A stretch of 64,000 nucleotides of DNA from an uncultured Bacteroidales bacterium (lineage in GTDB: Bacteria > Bacteroidota > Bacteroidia > Bacteroidales > Paludibacteraceae). This document shows, one piece after another, positions 1-8,053 of the stretch (within the stretch, counting starts at the first letter, position 1; each line of letters opens with the position of its first letter). A model generated the notes under the pieces. That model searched no databases. It was not told where the DNA came from and saw only the letters and a program-made list of their open reading frames with translations. Both the position numbers and the translations under genes were made by a program. Location: contig CADCEV010000008.1 of NCBI GenBank assembly GCA_902800525.1, positions 25,057 to 89,056 of the forward strand, given 5' to 3'.

Positions 1-514
1 CGCGTTCAGGGAGAGATTTAACCTTAGGCAGTAACGATATATGATGATACCATGTAATTTGTGCAAGCGGCACTTGCACAAATGTTTCACCATCTTTTTC
101 TAATTTTGCAAGCGGCACTTGCCAAATTGGTGTTTGCGTATTTTCTGCAAGAGCCACTTGCCAAAATTCGTCCCCTTCTAATTGTGCAAGCGGGACTTGC
201 ACAAATGGGAAATCGGGATATTCTGCTGCAAATTGGCGCATGTATTTCAGATTTCGCTCTGAGTATCCGTCATCATTTGGGAAACGATGGTGTAAGTCAT
301 TTGATAATTGCTTAATGACTTGTGCTCCCCATCCCAACTCTTTTTGCTTGTGGAGAATGTCGCATCCTATTTTCCAATAGAGCGCAAGCATCTCTTTATT
401 GACATTAAGTACGGCTTGCAGTTTTGAACGTTCAATTAGCGAAATGATTTCATCACGCCAATGAGGATATTCCTGAGGAAGGAAAGAAGATGATATTTTC
501 TCTATATTTGCCAT
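1..514 (-). CDS. DUF1016 (YhcG-type) N-terminal domain protein, partial
   Basis: The gene runs off the left edge, so only about 171 N-terminal residues are visible. The protein starts MANIEKIS, and a GWGAQVIKQLSNDL stretch is followed by GYSERNLKYMRQFAAEYPDF and, near the edge, WYHHISLLPKVK. These are the landmarks of the DUF1016 N-terminal domain; family members carry a PD-(D/E)XK nuclease-like C-terminal half, which lies outside the window here. Between the two landmarks sit four copies of a QVPLA motif (one reads QVALA), a short internal repeat. I chose the ATG at 514; an in-frame ATG at 556 (MIYTNKVPEN...) is also possible, and the frame stays open further upstream to a TGA. A good promoter lies at 647-678. 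The biological role of the family is not settled. Family confidence is high, start confidence moderate. Confidence 0.85.
   Translation of the reverse strand, partial: MANIEKISSSFLPQEYPHWRDEIISLIERSKLQAVLNVNKEMLALYWKIGCDILHKQKELGWGAQVIKQLSNDLHHRFPNDDGYSERNLKYMRQFAAEYPDFPFVQVPLAQLEGDEFWQVALAENTQTPIWQVPLAKLEKDGETFVQVPLAQITWYHHISLLPKVKSLPER
61..205. repeat. Four-copy palindromic repeat inside the DUF1016 gene
   Basis: Four copies of a GCAAGnGnnACTTGC-like unit occur near positions 64, 108, 149 and 186, spaced about 37-45 bases. Read on the minus strand each encodes QVPLA or QVALA. Each unit is itself a near-perfect palindrome, so the coding strand can form serial hairpins. Confidence 0.75.
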
Positions 515-646
515 ATAATTATGGATATTTTCAGGTACTTTATTTGTATAAATCATGCATTTTGCAATCTTTTCTGCTATTTGTTGGCGTAGTGTCGTAT
601 GAGTTTTTGTTTCGTTACCGACATAGCGTATTTTTCAAATGGCTTG

Positions 647-678
647 CAAAGGTACAAATTTTTTCTGATATATGCAAA
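647..678 (-). promoter_or_regulatory. Promoter of the DUF1016 gene
   Basis: On the minus strand TTTG (675-678) is followed after 20 bases by TACCTTTG (647-654), the Bacteroidetes -33/-7 arrangement. Transcription would start near 640, leaving a leader of about 125 bases to the ATG at 514. Confidence 0.75.
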
Positions 679-756
679 TAATAGTGTGATTTTTCTATTA
701 TTTGAGAGTTGTTCGTTCGCTTTTTGTCATTTAATATACTTTACCACGCTCAAAAA

Positions 757-788
757 TTTGCATATTCCAAAAATATTTTGTAACTTTG
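757..788 (+). promoter_or_regulatory. Promoter of the GNAT gene
   Basis: TTTG (757-760), 20 bases, TAACTTTG (781-788). The predicted start near 795 gives a leader of about 165 bases before the ATG at 962. The leader is A-rich, with alternating TA tracts at 918-950, and carries no ORF. Confidence 0.75.
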
Positions 789-961
789 CACCGTTTTTTG
801 TAACTCCCTAAACAGGGTATTTACGTATCCCGGTAAGAATCAAACCAAAAGACAACCATAAAATAACCATAGGATCACCATAAGATAAGAACAAAAAAAT
901 CACATTTATTAACGAATACTATATATATACTTTGTATATATATACTTTTTAATCAAAAATC

Positions 962-1789
962 ATGGCAAAAGTAAGAGGAATAGGCGGCTTCCAAAAGAGC
1001 GGGAAACTGAACAAAAAGAGCAAGGAAGTGCATCGCGTCCGAAATGGGCGCGAGTTCGTGCATACCATCGAAAACCCGTATGACGGACCTGCGTCCAAGG
1101 CGCAAAAAGCACATCGGTCTATCTTTGGCAAAACGAACGCCATCGTCAACCTTATTATGGCGGATCCGGCGCAAGTGCAGGAATGGAAAGCGCGCATGGA
1201 GGAATACAACCGCTCGGTGACACCCTTCTCGCCGCCTTACCCAAAACGGTACAAAACAGTTCGACAGTTTGCCTATTTTGTCATTAGCGAGCAACTGAAA
1301 CAAACCCCTGCCGCTAAAAGACGCAAAGCACAACTGCCGCTTACGCTTCCCAAAGGCTACAATCTGCAAATCAAATCATTCCCGGAACTGTCCGCTGCTG
1401 AGATCTACGAGATTCTCAAGGCGCGATTCATCGTTTTTGTGGGCGAACAACACATTCATTATACCGACGAGGACAACATTGATTACCTCGCCACGCATTT
1501 CTCTATCCGCAAAAACGGTCTCGTGCTCGCGTACGCACGCCTTTTCCCGAGCGCAGATAAAGATGTACTTACTATCGGACGCATGTTAACCGTCGAACGC
1601 GGTAAGGGTTTGGCGAAGTATATCATGCAGCAAATCGTCTCTTACGCCAAGGACGCGGGCGCTCACACATTACGCCTGCACGCGCAGATGCACGCAGTTG
1701 CGTTTTATGAAAAACTCGGTTTTCATACCGCAGGTGAAACCTTTATCGAGGCAGAAATACCTCATATTCACATGGAAATGCAACTATAG
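962..1789 (+). CDS. GNAT N-acetyltransferase (ElaA-like) with a fused N-terminal domain
   Basis: This 275-residue protein has two parts. Residues 1 to about 115 are basic and unrelated to acetyltransferases (MAKVRGIGGFQKSGKLNKKS..., then KTVRQFAYFVISEQL); I do not recognise them as a named domain. Residues about 130-275 match the ElaA/GNAT fold: a FVGEQ segment, a THFSIRKNG strand, the acetyl-CoA loop around IGRMLTVERGKGLAKYIM, then LHAQMHAVAFYEKLGF and a PHIHMEM end. Known ElaA proteins are about 150 residues and stand alone, so this looks like a fusion. The substrate is unknown. The gene is monocistronic, with its own promoter at 757-788 and another promoter just after its stop. The ATG directly follows the leader and is the only sensible start. 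Confidence 0.85.
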   Translation: MAKVRGIGGFQKSGKLNKKSKEVHRVRNGREFVHTIENPYDGPASKAQKAHRSIFGKTNAIVNLIMADPAQVQEWKARMEEYNRSVTPFSPPYPKRYKTVRQFAYFVISEQLKQTPAAKRRKAQLPLTLPKGYNLQIKSFPELSAAEIYEILKARFIVFVGEQHIHYTDEDNIDYLATHFSIRKNGLVLAYARLFPSADKDVLTIGRMLTVERGKGLAKYIMQQIVSYAKDAGAHTLRLHAQMHAVAFYEKLGFHTAGETFIEAEIPHIHMEMQL

Positions 1790-1809
1790 ATGAGATTTTT
1801 CTTCTAAAA

Positions 1810-1841
1810 TTTGCATATTTGCAAAATTTTTAGTAACTTTG
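1810..1841 (+). promoter_or_regulatory. Strong promoter without a recognised gene
   Basis: TTTG (1810-1813), 20 bases, TAACTTTG (1834-1841), a textbook match. It points right into about 110 bases with no ORF, then antisense through tRNA-Asn towards the kinase at 2162. It may drive a small RNA or a long leader for that kinase. Confidence 0.6.
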
Positions 1842-1919
1842 CAGCCGTTTTAATAAAAACGTGGCAAGACGTGGAGCGCTCTTTGTAATAATAGGTGTTG
1901 GTCGGAAACAATCCGGGGA

Positions 1920-1953
1920 GAAAAACAAAAAGCATCTACCCGAAGATAGATGC
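1920..1953 (-). terminator. Terminator of tRNA-Asn
   Basis: AGCATCTA (1931-1938) pairs with TAGATGCT (1946-1953). Read on the minus strand, the hairpin follows the tRNA by a few bases and is followed by TTTTTGTTTTTC, so it fits an intrinsic terminator. Confidence 0.75.
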
Positions 1954-1958
1954 TCTTG

Positions 1959-2032
1959 CGCTCCCTCTAGGACTTGAACCTAGGACCCCCTGATTAACAG
2001 TCAGATGCTCTAACCGACTGAGCTAAGGAAGC
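1959..2032 (-). tRNA. tRNA-Asn (anticodon GTT)
   Basis: The 74-base cloverleaf has a 7-bp acceptor stem (GCTTCCT with AGGGAGC), an anticodon loop CTGTTAA and a T arm CTAGG-TTCAAGT-CCTAG. The discriminator base is G and CCA is not encoded. A promoter lies at 2054-2085 and a terminator at 1920-1953, so it is a single-gene unit. Confidence 0.96.
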
Positions 2033-2053
2033 TTGCTTTTTCGAAAGCGGGTG

Positions 2054-2085
2054 CAAAAGTACTGCTTTTTTTTGACATGACCAAA
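2054..2085 (-). promoter_or_regulatory. tRNA-Asn promoter
   Basis: Minus-strand TTTG (2082-2085), 20 bases, TACTTTTG (2054-2061). The surrounding 63 bases (2043-2105) are near-identical to the block in front of tRNA-Cys at 60610-60672. Confidence 0.8.
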
Positions 2086-2161
2086 TTTTTTGGCAAAAAA
2101 ATGCATTTTTATATCACTTTTTTTGAAAAATCCCCCAATTTGGGGCTAAAAATACGAAAAA

Positions 2162-3166
2162 ATGAAAAAAATCTTAGGTTTAGGGAACGCGTTGACCGAC
2201 ATCCTTCTTCAGGTGAGTGAGGACGATTTGCGCGAACTCGGATTTCCGAAAGGAAGTATGAATCTGATCTCGAAAGACCAGGCTGAGCAGATCCAATACC
2301 GTTTCCTTTCTGTTCGTAAACGCATGGTGGCCGGTGGTTCTGCCTCCAACACCATCAACTGCATCGCTTCTCTCGGTGGCAAAGCAGCTTTTATCGGTAA
2401 GATCGGAAACGACGAAGTCGGCGATTTCTACCGTGAAGACATGCTCAAAAACGGAGTTAAGCCGATTCTCTTACTCTCTCAAACGGCAATGTCCGGCTTT
2501 TCTATCGTCCTTGTTACGCCCGATGGCGAGCGCACGTTTGCTACGTACTTAGGCGCGGCTTCGGAATTATGCGCGGACGATATTCAAAAGGACGCCTTTA
2601 CGGGCTATGACATTTTCCACATTGAGGGCTACCTCGTGCAAAACCATGATCTGCTCGAGAAATCAATCCGCCTTGCCAAAGAAGCAGGCTGTATGGTCTC
2701 GCTTGATCTGGCGTCTTACAATGTGATCAACGAAAATCACGCTTTCCTCAAAGACCTTGTGAAGCAGTACGTGGACATCGTCTTTGCCAACGAAGACGAG
2801 TCTTTCGCTTATACGCACCTCAATCCCGAGGAATCTGTCCAGATGATGGCGGAGCAATGCGACATAGCGGTGGTCAAAGTGGGCAAGAACGGTTCGTATG
2901 TGCAGCAGGGCAGCAAGCGTCATCATATTGGCGCCATCACCACTTCTTGTACCGATTCCACCGGAGCTGGAGATTATTTCGCAGGTGGCTTCCTCCACGC
3001 GCTTGCGGATGGATTTGATATCCGTCGTTGCGCCGAGATCGGAACAATCGCTGCCGGACGTGTTGTCGAAGTGGTCGGCACGAAACTGCCGGACGAACAA
3101 TGGGAAGAGATTCGTCGTATATGCGCGCTCTACCGCGGATTTATGCAGAAATATGATAAGGATTAA
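2162..3166 (+). CDS. PfkB-family kinase, adenosine kinase-like
   Basis: This 334-residue ribokinase-fold kinase phosphorylates a sugar or nucleoside hydroxyl with ATP in the cytoplasm. The N-terminal GLGNALTDILLQV, the AGGSASNTINCIASLGGKA segment (substrate loop) and the C-terminal DSTGAGDYFAGGFLHAL (about residues 264-280, with the catalytic Asp of GAGD) are all intact. The ASNT...FIGKIGNDEVGDFY pattern is typical of proteins annotated as adenosine kinase in Bacteroidetes. The substrate cannot be fixed from sequence. There is no matching promoter directly upstream; a small CCCCAATTTGGGG palindrome lies at 2134-2146. The gene may open the run that continues with plsC. A second PfkB kinase lies at 22542. 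Confidence 0.85.
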   Translation: MKKILGLGNALTDILLQVSEDDLRELGFPKGSMNLISKDQAEQIQYRFLSVRKRMVAGGSASNTINCIASLGGKAAFIGKIGNDEVGDFYREDMLKNGVKPILLLSQTAMSGFSIVLVTPDGERTFATYLGAASELCADDIQKDAFTGYDIFHIEGYLVQNHDLLEKSIRLAKEAGCMVSLDLASYNVINENHAFLKDLVKQYVDIVFANEDESFAYTHLNPEESVQMMAEQCDIAVVKVGKNGSYVQQGSKRHHIGAITTSCTDSTGAGDYFAGGFLHALADGFDIRRCAEIGTIAAGRVVEVVGTKLPDEQWEEIRRICALYRGFMQKYDKD

Positions 3167-3263
3167 ATAATGAGCAATACTACCCCAAATAATTTCGTCC
3201 TCTTCTCGGGACGTCAGTTCCGAGCCACAATCACCAATCACCAATCACAAATAACCAATAAAA

Positions 3264-3995
3264 ATGAAATTTTTCTATATCCTCTATCAATACCTCATTG
3301 CGTGGCCGGTATTCCTGGTAATTACCATCTTTACCGCCCTTTTCACAATTATCTTTGTGCCGTTCCGCAATGCGGAGTTTGTGCATAAAGAGCAGCAGTT
3401 CTGGTCCAAATGCGCCTTCTGGCTTTTCTTCCTGCCGGTGAGTGTGGATGGTTTGGAGAACATCAAACCCGGACAGAGTTATGTGTTTGTGGCGAATCAT
3501 CAATCGATGTTCGATGTATGGCTTGTCTATGGCTGGTTGCCGGTAGTGTTCAAATGGCTGATGAAAGCCGAACTGCGCAAAGTGCCCTTCGTCGGAACGG
3601 CGTGCAAAGCGGCGGGACATATATTCGTCGATCGGCGCAATGCCAAAGCTGCCATGGAGAGTTTGCAGGAGATAGAGAAGCAGTTGACCAACGGCGTTTG
3701 TACGGTCATTTTCCCGGAAGGAACGCGTTCGCTCAACGGCGAAGTGGGACGTTTCAAACGCGGAGCATTCCAGATAGCCATGGATCTTGGTCTGCCGGTT
3801 ATACCTCTTTCGCTCAGCGGCTGTTTCGAGGTCTTGCCCAAAGGCAAGCCGTTCGTGCATCGCCACGCCGTACATATGCATGTGGGCGAACCGATAGACC
3901 TCAAGCAGTTCAAAGACGCAGAGGGCAAACCCGATGCCAATGCCGCCATCGATGCCGTCCGCAATGCCGTAATAGCAGGAATTCGCAAGTTTTAA
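3264..3995 (+). CDS. plsC: 1-acyl-sn-glycerol-3-phosphate acyltransferase
   Basis: This 243-residue inner-membrane enzyme adds the second acyl chain to lysophosphatidate in phospholipid synthesis. The LPLAT motifs are clear: NHQSMFD (about residues 78-84, the His-Asp catalytic pair), RVDRRNAKAA-like FVDRRNAK, and FPEGTRS (about 150-156) for phosphate binding. An N-terminal hydrophobic segment (FFYILYQYLIAWPVFLVITI) anchors it. The length is normal. It follows the kinase after 97 bases that contain a CCAATCA-type spacer repeat, and is followed by a TTTTTAAT-type spacer before the HIT gene, so transcription is probably continuous. Confidence 0.93.
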   Translation: MKFFYILYQYLIAWPVFLVITIFTALFTIIFVPFRNAEFVHKEQQFWSKCAFWLFFLPVSVDGLENIKPGQSYVFVANHQSMFDVWLVYGWLPVVFKWLMKAELRKVPFVGTACKAAGHIFVDRRNAKAAMESLQEIEKQLTNGVCTVIFPEGTRSLNGEVGRFKRGAFQIAMDLGLPVIPLSLSGCFEVLPKGKPFVHRHAVHMHVGEPIDLKQFKDAEGKPDANAAIDAVRNAVIAGIRKF

Positions 3996-4027
3996 TTCGT
4001 AATTTTTAATTTTTAATTTCCCATATC

Positions 4028-4459
4028 ATGTTTTCCGATCCGAAAGATTGTCTCTATTGCCAGAACAATGAGACCTTACACAATTTGATGATAGAGATCG
4101 CGCACCTGCGCGTATCGCGTGCGTTCGTATTTAAGGAGCAGACTTACCACGGTCGTTGTTTAGTGGCTTATGACGAGCATGTGAACGACCTCAACGAGTT
4201 GTCCGATGAGCAACGCAATGCGTTCATGGCGGATGTAGCCGATGTGACGCGCGCTATGCAGAAGCTCTTCAATCCCGAGAAGATCAATTACGGCGCTTAT
4301 TCCGACAAACTGAGCCACCTGCATTTCCATCTGGCGCCCAAATACGTGGATGGACCTGATTACGGCGGCACTTTCCAGATGAATCCGGGCAAAGTGTATC
4401 TCTCTGACGCTGAATACGCAGAGATGGTAGCTGCCCTCAGAAAAGAACTCGTCCACTAA
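4028..4459 (+). CDS. HIT family protein
   Basis: This 143-residue protein carries HLHFHLA (about residues 97-103), the histidine triad that gives the nucleotidyl hydrolase/transferase family its name; the middle His forms the nucleotidyl intermediate. An N-terminal CLYCQ (C9, C12) suggests half of a zinc site often seen in the family. Likely substrates are dinucleoside polyphosphates or nucleoside phosphoramidates, but the exact one cannot be read. Its length is typical. It sits between plsC and holB, with a palindromic repeat element (4461-4504) filling the gap to holB. Confidence 0.9.
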   Translation: MFSDPKDCLYCQNNETLHNLMIEIAHLRVSRAFVFKEQTYHGRCLVAYDEHVNDLNELSDEQRNAFMADVADVTRAMQKLFNPEKINYGAYSDKLSHLHFHLAPKYVDGPDYGGTFQMNPGKVYLSDAEYAEMVAALRKELVH

Positions 4460-4460
4460 A

Positions 4461-4504
4461 AAATCTCCCTTCCCTTCAGGGAAGGGTCGGGGTTAGGCTC
4501 TTAA
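4461..4504 (+). repeat. Palindromic GGGAAGGG repeat element, intergenic copy
   Basis: A stem CCCTTCCCTTCAGGGAAGGG is followed by TCGGGGTTAGGCTCTT. Near-identical copies occur inside murI at 55607-55649 (same orientation) and at 55423-55461 (opposite orientation). This copy fills almost the whole gap before holB. Confidence 0.8.
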
Positions 4505-4505
4505 T

Positions 4506-5672
4506 ATGCTTTTTCGTGAAATAATAGGACAAGAGGGCGTCAAACAACAGTTGCGCCAATCCGTGCGTGAGGGACGAATCCCTCATGCGCAGCTTTTTGC
4601 CGGAGTCTCGGGTATCGGCAAACTGCAATTAGCGCTCGCGTACGCCCAATATCTGAATTGTCCCCATCGGACAGAGGAAGATAGTTGCGGAGTATGCCCC
4701 ACTTGTCTGCAGTTTGAGAAACTGCAACATCCCGATTTGCATTTCGTTTTCCCTATCGTCAAGACCGACGATGCGGACACCTGCGATGCGTACTTGGATG
4801 CGTGGCGGGGGATTATCCTCAAAAAGCACTATTTCGACCTCGACGATTGGCACAAAGCGCTCGGCGTGGAGACCAAACAGTCGATGATCTATGAGAAAGA
4901 GAGTGGTGAAATACTGCGCAAACTGAGTCTCAAGCCGTATGGCGACGGATACAAGGTCATGATCATCTGGCAACCCGAGAAGATGAATGCCACTACCTCG
5001 AACAAACTGCTCAAGTTATTGGAAGAGCCGCCGGCACAAACGGTCTTTGTGATGGTCTCCGAGCATCCCGAGCAGTTATTGGCTACGATCCAATCCCGCG
5101 TGCAGACGATCCTCATCCCCCGTTTGGAGACAGAGACCATCGCTGAGGCGTTGATCCGGAAAGGAATAGATCCGACCAAGGCAACCGACATCGCACGGAT
5201 AGCGAACGGCAGTTTTCTCGCTGCCCTCAAAAAAGTCGATGAATCCGATGAAAACAAGCAGGAATTGCGCGATTTCATCGCACTTTTTAGGGATGCCTAT
5301 ACCGTGGGAGTGTTGAAAGACCCCGTGAAGAAATTCGAATCCCTCAAACGCCTGAAGCAATGGAGCTTGGACATGTCGGATAGCAAATTAGTGGGGCGCG
5401 AGAAACAGAAACATTTCCTCCAATATGCCCAGCAACAGGTGCGCGAGAACTATATCCGCAACATCGGGCGTGAAGAACTGAATTACCAGATGGAAGACGA
5501 ACGGGCATTCTCCGCCAAGTTTGCGCCGTTCATCCATTCCGGTAATGTGGAAGCGATCATGAACCAGCTCGACCTCGCCGAACGGCAGATAGAGCAGAAC
5601 GGAAATGCCAAAATCATTTTCTTCGACCTCTGTTTGCAGATGATCGTGCTCATCAAAAAACCAAGACCCTGA
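4506..5672 (+). CDS. holB: DNA polymerase III subunit delta'
   Basis: This clamp-loader subunit is an AAA+ ATPase-fold protein of the DnaX-delta-delta' complex that loads the beta clamp. Residues 1-40 hold the GQEGVKQQL start and a degenerate P-loop, GVSGIGKLQLA. A cysteine cluster follows (C52, C61, C64, C67), the zinc module typical of delta'. The sensor-type segment KLLKLLEEPP is present, then QSRVQTI. At 388 residues it is slightly long. The family normally lacks ATP hydrolysis. It is separated from ricT by a CAAACAA-type spacer repeat (5673-5706), which agrees with operon-like packing. The beta clamp gene dnaN is also in this window, at 53892. Confidence 0.92.
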   Translation: MLFREIIGQEGVKQQLRQSVREGRIPHAQLFAGVSGIGKLQLALAYAQYLNCPHRTEEDSCGVCPTCLQFEKLQHPDLHFVFPIVKTDDADTCDAYLDAWRGIILKKHYFDLDDWHKALGVETKQSMIYEKESGEILRKLSLKPYGDGYKVMIIWQPEKMNATTSNKLLKLLEEPPAQTVFVMVSEHPEQLLATIQSRVQTILIPRLETETIAEALIRKGIDPTKATDIARIANGSFLAALKKVDESDENKQELRDFIALFRDAYTVGVLKDPVKKFESLKRLKQWSLDMSDSKLVGREKQKHFLQYAQQQVRENYIRNIGREELNYQMEDERAFSAKFAPFIHSGNVEAIMNQLDLAERQIEQNGNAKIIFFDLCLQMIVLIKKPRP

Positions 5673-5706
5673 ACAACCTCAAACAATTTCAAACAACCTC
5701 AAACAA

Positions 5707-6813
5707 ATGAAGAATTATACCGTTGGAACCGGACATAATGAGTTGAGCGCAGCAGCTACGAAGCGCAATTCCGCACACATGCTGCCCGTGAGCGATTGGC
5801 TCTCTGATCTGCCGGAAAATACGCAGTTGACGGATTTGGTGGAAGCGCAGTTCAAGAACACGCGCAAAGGCTATTTCCATAACACGCAGCACTTGCCTTT
5901 GGAGAAAGGCGTCAAAGTGGTGGTGGAAGCGAATCCCGGCTACGATGTGGGCGAAGTAGTGCTTACCGGCAAACTGGTGGAACTGCAAATGAAGAAGAAC
6001 CGCATCGATTCGTCCCGCTATGAAGTGCGTCAGGTGATCCGTATCGCTACGGATGAGGACCTGGAGAAAGCCCGTTTGGCGCATCTGAGGGAACAAGAGA
6101 CGATGATCAAAGCGCGCCAGATCGCCAAATCGCTCGGTTTGGAGATGAAAATAGGCGATGTGGAATACCAAGGCGATGGCTCCAAAGCGATCTTCTTCTA
6201 TATCGCCGACGGTCGTGTGGATTTCCGCCAACTCATCAAAGTGTACGCCGAGACCTTCCGTATCCGTGTGGAGATGAAGCAGATCGGTGCGCGCCAGGAG
6301 GCAGGACGCATCGGTGGAACAGGTCCGTGTGGACGTGAACTGTGTTGCTCCACATGGATGATCAATTTCTCATCCGTCGGAACAGGAGCCGCACGCTTGC
6401 AGAACATCTCTCCGAATCCACAGAAGTTAGCGGGCATGTGTGCCAAACTCAAATGCTGCCTGAATTACGAAGTGCCGGTATATGAAGATGCTTCCAAACT
6501 GCTGCCTTCGCGTCATGCACAATTGGAGACGAAAGATGCTACGTTCTATTTCTTCTCCTCCGACCCCTTGGCAGGAACGATCACTTATTCCTCCGACCAG
6601 CATGTACCGGCTAATTTGACGACCCTCACAGCCGCCCGGGCGCATGAGATCATCGCTATGAACAGACGAGGCGAGAAACCCGACACGTTGGAAGGAACGC
6701 GTACCGTTTCTGCGGAAATAGGTTACCAGACAGGTCATGGCGACGTAACGCGTTTTGACAAGAAGAAGAAACACCGCGGTGACCGACGCGACAGGAGAAA
6801 CAAACAGCAATGA
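5707..6813 (+). CDS. ricT: PSP1-domain iron-sulfur regulatory protein RicT
   Basis: This 368-residue cytoplasmic protein is the Bacteroidetes form of RicT (YaaT). In Bacillus, RicT forms a complex with RicA and RicF that supports RNase Y-dependent RNA maturation. The PSP1 domain core is evident: GGTGPCGRELCCSTW (about residues 200-215) and CAKLKCCLNYE (about 244-254), whose cysteines match the iron-sulfur ligands reported for the family. The N-terminal 50 residues and a basic C-terminal tail (KKKKHRGDRRDRRNKQQ) are extra to the core. Its stop overlaps the start of gldH by four bases (ATGA), so the two are translationally coupled. Confidence 0.88.
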   Translation: MKNYTVGTGHNELSAAATKRNSAHMLPVSDWLSDLPENTQLTDLVEAQFKNTRKGYFHNTQHLPLEKGVKVVVEANPGYDVGEVVLTGKLVELQMKKNRIDSSRYEVRQVIRIATDEDLEKARLAHLREQETMIKARQIAKSLGLEMKIGDVEYQGDGSKAIFFYIADGRVDFRQLIKVYAETFRIRVEMKQIGARQEAGRIGGTGPCGRELCCSTWMINFSSVGTGAARLQNISPNPQKLAGMCAKLKCCLNYEVPVYEDASKLLPSRHAQLETKDATFYFFSSDPLAGTITYSSDQHVPANLTTLTAARAHEIIAMNRRGEKPDTLEGTRTVSAEIGYQTGHGDVTRFDKKKKHRGDRRDRRNKQQ

Positions 6814-7271
6814 AAAGATCGCTTATCGTCATAGGAATAGCGCTGGTGTCGCTGGCTTTGACAGCTTGCCGTTCAGACATCGTCTATACGCAGTTTTACC
6901 CGATTTCATCGGCTCAGTGGCATATGGATTCGGTCGCGCATTTTGAGTACCAAATCGCTGATACCGACGCCGACTACCGGATGTTGATCTATGTCCGTCA
7001 TACCGAGCGCTATCCGTATCAGAATATGTGGCTCTTTGTAGGCGACAGCCTGCATCGGGACACGATAGAGTTTTACCTCGCCGATGATCGCGGACAGTGG
7101 TTAGGCGACAAACACCACGGTTTTGTGGAGATGCCTGTGCTGTATGAAACGAATTATCATTATGCCGATACAGGCCGTTATGACCTTACTATTCAGCATG
7201 GTATGCGTGATTCGGTCTTACGAGGTATTACCGATATCGGCGTGGAAATAATAAAATGCGAAAATGAGTAA
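6810..7271 (+). CDS. gldH: Gliding motility lipoprotein GldH
   Basis: This is a 153-residue lipoprotein with signal peptide and lipobox LTAC (Cys20). The body (YTQFYPISSAQWHMDSVAHFEY..., TERYPYQNMWLFV) matches GldH. GldH is one of the Gld lipoproteins needed for gliding in Flavobacterium and is kept in non-gliding Bacteroidales, where Gld proteins are associated with type IX secretion. That link matters here because several secreted proteins in the window carry a shared C-terminal tag. The start overlaps the ricT stop, and trmB follows after 8 bases. Confidence 0.88.
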   Translation: MKRSLIVIGIALVSLALTACRSDIVYTQFYPISSAQWHMDSVAHFEYQIADTDADYRMLIYVRHTERYPYQNMWLFVGDSLHRDTIEFYLADDRGQWLGDKHHGFVEMPVLYETNYHYADTGRYDLTIQHGMRDSVLRGITDIGVEIIKCENE

Positions 7272-7279
7272 ATGATTTC

Positions 7280-8053
7280 ATGGGAAAGAATAAGTTAAAA
7301 AAGTTCGCTGAAATGGAGACATTCAGCAATGTGTTCCAATGCGGCGCACGGGAAATGCTGCCTGAAAACCAAGTCCATGAGATGGCAGGGCATTGGAGAG
7401 AGCGTTATTTCCATAATGATCATCCGATTGTGTTGGAATTAGGTTGCGGACGTGGAGAATACACGGTGGGGCTCGCGCAGAAATACCCGGAGAAGAACTT
7501 CATCGGCGTCGATATTAAGGGCGCGCGTATGTGGGCAGGTGCCAAACAGGCGGTACAAGCCGGCTTGAACAATGCCGCTTTTCTGCGTACCAATATAGAA
7601 ATCATCACTTCTTTCTTCGCCAAAGATGAAGTGGATGAGATCTGGATCACGTTCTGTGACCCGCAGATGAAGAAAGCCACCAAGCGTCTGACAAGCACCT
7701 ATTTCATGCAACGCTACCAGCAGATAGTGAAACCTTCCGGCTTGATCCATCTCAAAACGGACAGCCCTTTCCTCTATACTTATACCACCGAAATGCTGCG
7801 GCTTAATCCCTATCCGGTGCTTTGTGCAACGGATGATTTGTACGGAGAAAAGACCGATGGAATCGCGGCTTTTGAGGATGCGAAGGCGCTTCAGACCCAT
7901 TATGAGAAACAGTGGCTCGACCGAGGGTTGAGTATCAAATATATCGAGTGGCAACTCGCGCCACTTGCACAATGGGAAGAGCCCACTATTGAAATAGAAA
8001 AAGATAATTATCGTTCATACGGCAGAAACTATGTATCCACAACAAATCATTGA
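7280..8053 (+). CDS. trmB: tRNA (guanine-N7)-methyltransferase
   Basis: The enzyme makes m7G46 in the variable loop of tRNAs using S-adenosylmethionine. The Rossmann motif ELGCGRGEYT lies at about residues 54-63, followed by NFIGVDIKGARMW and the FCDPQMKKATKRLTS segment, which replaces the common FPDPWPKKRH signature and is a usual Bacteroidetes variant. At 257 residues the length is normal. The last 23 bases overlap the start of mrp, so the two genes are tightly coupled. Confidence 0.93.
   Translation: MGKNKLKKFAEMETFSNVFQCGAREMLPENQVHEMAGHWRERYFHNDHPIVLELGCGRGEYTVGLAQKYPEKNFIGVDIKGARMWAGAKQAVQAGLNNAAFLRTNIEIITSFFAKDEVDEIWITFCDPQMKKATKRLTSTYFMQRYQQIVKPSGLIHLKTDSPFLYTYTTEMLRLNPYPVLCATDDLYGEKTDGIAAFEDAKALQTHYEKQWLDRGLSIKYIEWQLAPLAQWEEPTIEIEKDNYRSYGRNYVSTTNH

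Noticed and set aside
61-315. Plus-strand 84-residue frame with QAALAQM repeats
   Set aside because: It is the antisense shadow of the DUF1016 gene, whose minus-strand protein matches the family.
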